DNA of 40,070 bases from contig JAUJNC010000022.1 of NCBI GenBank assembly GCA_030446525.1, positions 1 through 40,070 of the forward strand, in the 5' to 3' direction. Below the pieces are notes generated by a model. That model saw only the letters and a list, made by a program, of their open reading frames with translations, did not search any database and had not been told where the DNA came from. The stretch comes from Armatimonadaceae bacterium. Its GTDB lineage: Bacteria; Armatimonadota; Armatimonadia; Armatimonadales; Armatimonadaceae. Made by a program: the position numbers and the translations under genes. Below are positions 37,459 through 40,070 of this stretch, one piece after another; within the stretch, counting starts at the first letter, position 1; each line of letters begins with the position of its first letter.

Positions 37459-40070
37459 TTAGTAGCGCGTTATCGTTTCGTTCAGGTTCAGGATCACCCG
37501 GCAGACGCTGGTCAGGCGGCCGCCCTGCGGGGTCGAGATACGCCGGCGTGGAGGCGAGGTTTGTCGCGAGCAGTTTCCGGCGTCCTCCGGCCACTCTCGG
37601 TATTGCGCTCCGACTTACCCAGGAACGCCAACAGCGACGCTTCCTGGGGTTTCATCGGGCGTGCGAGCGCGCCTTCTGGAACGCCATGTTCAGCCGCCTG
37701 GCGTCTCGATCGTCCGCACCGCCAGCAGCCGGGCGGCGAAGACGCGCGCGGTCTCGACAAAGGTCGGGTCGTTCAGCAGCGTGAGGGCCTGCTGGGGCGT
37801 GTTGGCGATGGTGCGGGCGGCGGTGCAGTCCTGTGCGCGACGGCGCGTCGAAGTTGGCGAGCATCGGGTGCAGGAACGCCCTCCGCTGCCAGTGCGTGTA
37901 CACCCCCGCCGCCACTTCGCCGGTCGTCCTGGTCGGCGACGTACTCCTGGTCCGGGAACTGGATGTTCGCGTAATAGTCTTCGGGTTGGTAGGGCTTGGC
38001 GGGCGGGCCGCCCCGGTCGCCGTTCAGCAGGCCCGCGATCGCCAGCGCGTTGTCCCGGACGAACTCGGCCTCCAGGCGGCGCGGGTTCTGGCTCGCCAGC
38101 AGCCGGTTGTTCGGGTCGGCGTCGCGCAGGTCGGGCCGCAGGCTGGACCCCTGGCGGTATGTCGCCGAGGTGACCATCAGGCGCACCATGTGCTTGACGT
38201 CCCAGCCGCTCTCGCGGAACTCGACGGCGAGCCAGTCCAGCAGCTCGGGGTGCGTGGGCCACTCGCCCTGCGCTCCCAGGTCTTCGACCTGCCCGCTGAG
38301 GCCGTTCCCGAAGAACTGCTTCCACAGCCGGTTGACGAAGACGCGGGCGGTGAGCGGGTTGTCCGGCGCCACGAGCCACCGCGCGAGGTCGAGCCGGTTC
38401 AGACCCTTGCTGCTCGCGCCCTTGGGCTGCGGCAGGAAGTGCGGCACGGCGGGCGGGACGATCTCGCCGCTTTCGTCCTGCCAGTTGCCGCGCGGCAGCA
38501 CCCGCGTCACCACCGGTTTCACGGACTCCGTGACCAGCGTCGGCGTTTTCCCGTCGCGGCAGGCGAGGATCTCGGCCTCCAGCGCCTTGACCCGTGCCCA
38601 GGCCTCCCCGGCCCAGCCCGTGCCGTAAAGATACGCGCGCAGGGCGACCGGCCTGTTGGAAGGGGACCGCGGGTCCTCCAGCGCGGCGCTCAGCGACGAG
38701 GGCGCAAGGAGCGCGTTGGGATCGTGGGGCGCAAACGGCGAGGCGGCGACACGCACGCAGCCGGCCCCCAGGCTGGGGAAGGTGACGGTCAGGGTGTCGC
38801 CCGGCGCCAGGCGGAGCGGCGTGTGCGGGAGCCAGACGGAGACGTGCGGCTCGGCCGCGCGGCGCGCCGAAAGCTTCCAGCCGCGGTGAACGCCCAGGAT
38901 TTCGGAACCGCCCTCGTAGCGCGGCTCGGCGATGTTGGCCGCGGCATGGCGGAACGTCACCGGCTGCGGCTTGCCGCCCCCGGCGCGGCGGACGGCCGCC
39001 GACAGGGTGAGCGTGGCCGCCTTCATCCCCCGCCGGAAAACGGAGCCGCCGTTGGCGGCGTGCGGGAGGGCCTCGATGCGCAGCGCCGCGACCCATTCGG
39101 CGCCGGGACGCAGCGCGATCTCGACGTCGGCCGGCGACTCGCTGGCGAGCAGCACGCTGCCGTCCGGCTCCGTGCGGTACGTCGGCGGGGCGGGATTCGC
39201 CGCGGGCGGCTCGGCCTTCCCTTTCGCCCTGGCCGAGGGCGCCGCGGCCGTCACGCGCACCTGGGGCTTCTCGGGTAGCTCCCAGCCGTCCGGGTGCCGT
39301 GCGAGGAAATCCCGGCCGGCGCGGCGCCACGCGTCGAAGGCGTCCCGGGCGGCGGGGCTGCCCTGCAGCTGGGCCTGCGTCTCGGCGACCATCTGGGCGA
39401 CGCGCCGCTGCAGCTGTGGTATGCGCCGCTTCAGGTAGGGGCTTTCGACCGTTATCTCGGGCGGGAACGGGTAGTCGTTGTTGTAGCCTTTGAGGTCGGG
39501 GTTCGGGGTGTAGCCGTAGTCGGCGTAGACGCCCCACTGCTTCACGTCCGCGAAGAACGCCGCCATCGAATAAAAGTCGCGCGCCGTGAACGGATCGAAT
39601 TTGTGATCGTGGCACTCGGCGCACGCTAGCGTCGAGCCCATCCAGGCCATGCTCACGGTCCGCACCCGGTCGGCGGCGTACTTGGCCAGGTACTCCTTCG
39701 GCTGCGCGCCGCCCTCGCGGGTCATCATGTTCAGGCGGTTGAAGGCGGTCGCCGTCCGCTGCTCCGGGGTGGCGCCCGGCAGCAGGTCGCCCGCGATCTG
39801 CTCGACGGTGAACCGGTCGAAGGGCTTGTTCTTGTTGAACGCGTCGATCACGTAGTCGCGATACGCCCAGGCGTTCTGGTTCTGGTCGCCGTGGAAGCCG
39901 ACGGTGTCGGCGTAGCGCACCACATCGAGCCAGGGTACCGCCATCCGCTCCCCGTAGCGCGGCGACCGGAGCAGACGGTCCACCAGCCTCTCATATGCGT
40001 TCGGAGAGTTGTCGGCCAGGAAGGCGCGCACCTCGTCCGGGGTCGGCGGCAGCCCGGTGAGATCGAGGCT
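37459..40070 (-). CDS. DUF1549/DUF1553 (PSCyt2/PSD1) protein, runs off the window, frameshifted
   Basis: Only the part from DUF1549 on is present; the start lies beyond 40070. Open sense begins SLDLTGLPPTPDEVRAFLAD. DUF1549 marks: YERLVDRLLRSPRYGERMAV, WLDVVRYADT and LACAECHDHKFDPF, whose CxxCH can bind haem. A beta-sandwich insert (about 39150-38750) resembles a sugar-binding module. DUF1553 follows: NRLDLARWLVAPDNPLTARV, FVNRLWKQFFGNGL, HPELLDWLAVEFRESGWDVK and ANTPQQALTLLNDPTFVETA. It ends TSVCRVILNLNETITRY at TAA 37459. Single-base breaks crowd the last 500 bases (about 37930, 37838, 37705, 37675, 37600, 37533). Co-transcribed with DUF1501. Confidence 0.85.

Overview
A GC-rich bacterial chromosome segment, most likely from Armatimonadota or a near relative. 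The reason is three pseudopilin genes with a start region of the type [20 protein letters not shown] followed by [14 protein letters not shown] and MYTQDYDE, and (in two of them) an H-X9-DG-type end (FFDGHAKWF, VFCDGHAKWY). This layout is characteristic of Armatimonadota and PVC-type phyla. The DUF1501 plus DUF1549/DUF1553 pair at the right end fits the same groups. The taxonomic call is an inference from gene families only.

Layout. 208-3444 (+) is a large secreted clan GH-A-like protein. From 29739 down to 3462 almost everything lies on the minus strand and reads as one long carbohydrate-degradation locus. In transcription order it holds: pseudopilin, GH51 arabinofuranosidase, LacI regulator, GH106 rhamnosidase, a small protein that looks ubiquitin-like and ends in Gly-Gly, a DUF5724/DUF4132 protein, a 5'-truncated pseudopilin, GH31, an inserted IS4-type element, a 3'-truncated pseudopilin fused to a PL6 remnant, GH95, PL6, GH97, a DUF5703 glycosidase with an internal deletion, and two pectate-lyase-like beta-helix proteins. 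Most of these genes touch or overlap by a few bases. The enzyme set (arabinose, rhamnose, fucose/galactose, beta-helix lyases) suggests a pectin-like or other complex plant or algal polysaccharide. Two AAACCGGTTT palindromes sit just downstream of promoter -10 boxes, one before the lacI gene and one before the leading pseudopilin/GH51 unit. They are the likely operators of the LacI protein.

Right part. A prolyl-oligopeptidase-family gene (+) lies between two gene remnants (an IS110 transposase piece and a ParB-like piece). It is followed by a very large secreted protein of unknown family (+). The window ends with a minus-strand DUF1549/DUF1553 - DUF1501 pair, the first gene of which runs off the window.

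Sequence condition. Many genes are broken by single-base indels, mostly one missing base in a short G/C/A run. The sense reads on perfectly in another frame, which points to residual sequencing error more than to decay. There are also larger real-looking events: an IS insertion with a 6-bp target duplication inside GH31, an internal deletion in the DUF5703 gene, a pseudopilin/PL6 fusion, and a pseudopilin lacking its N-terminus. No RNA gene or CRISPR array was recognised. The most unusual item is the ubiquitin-like protein immediately upstream of DUF5724/DUF4132.
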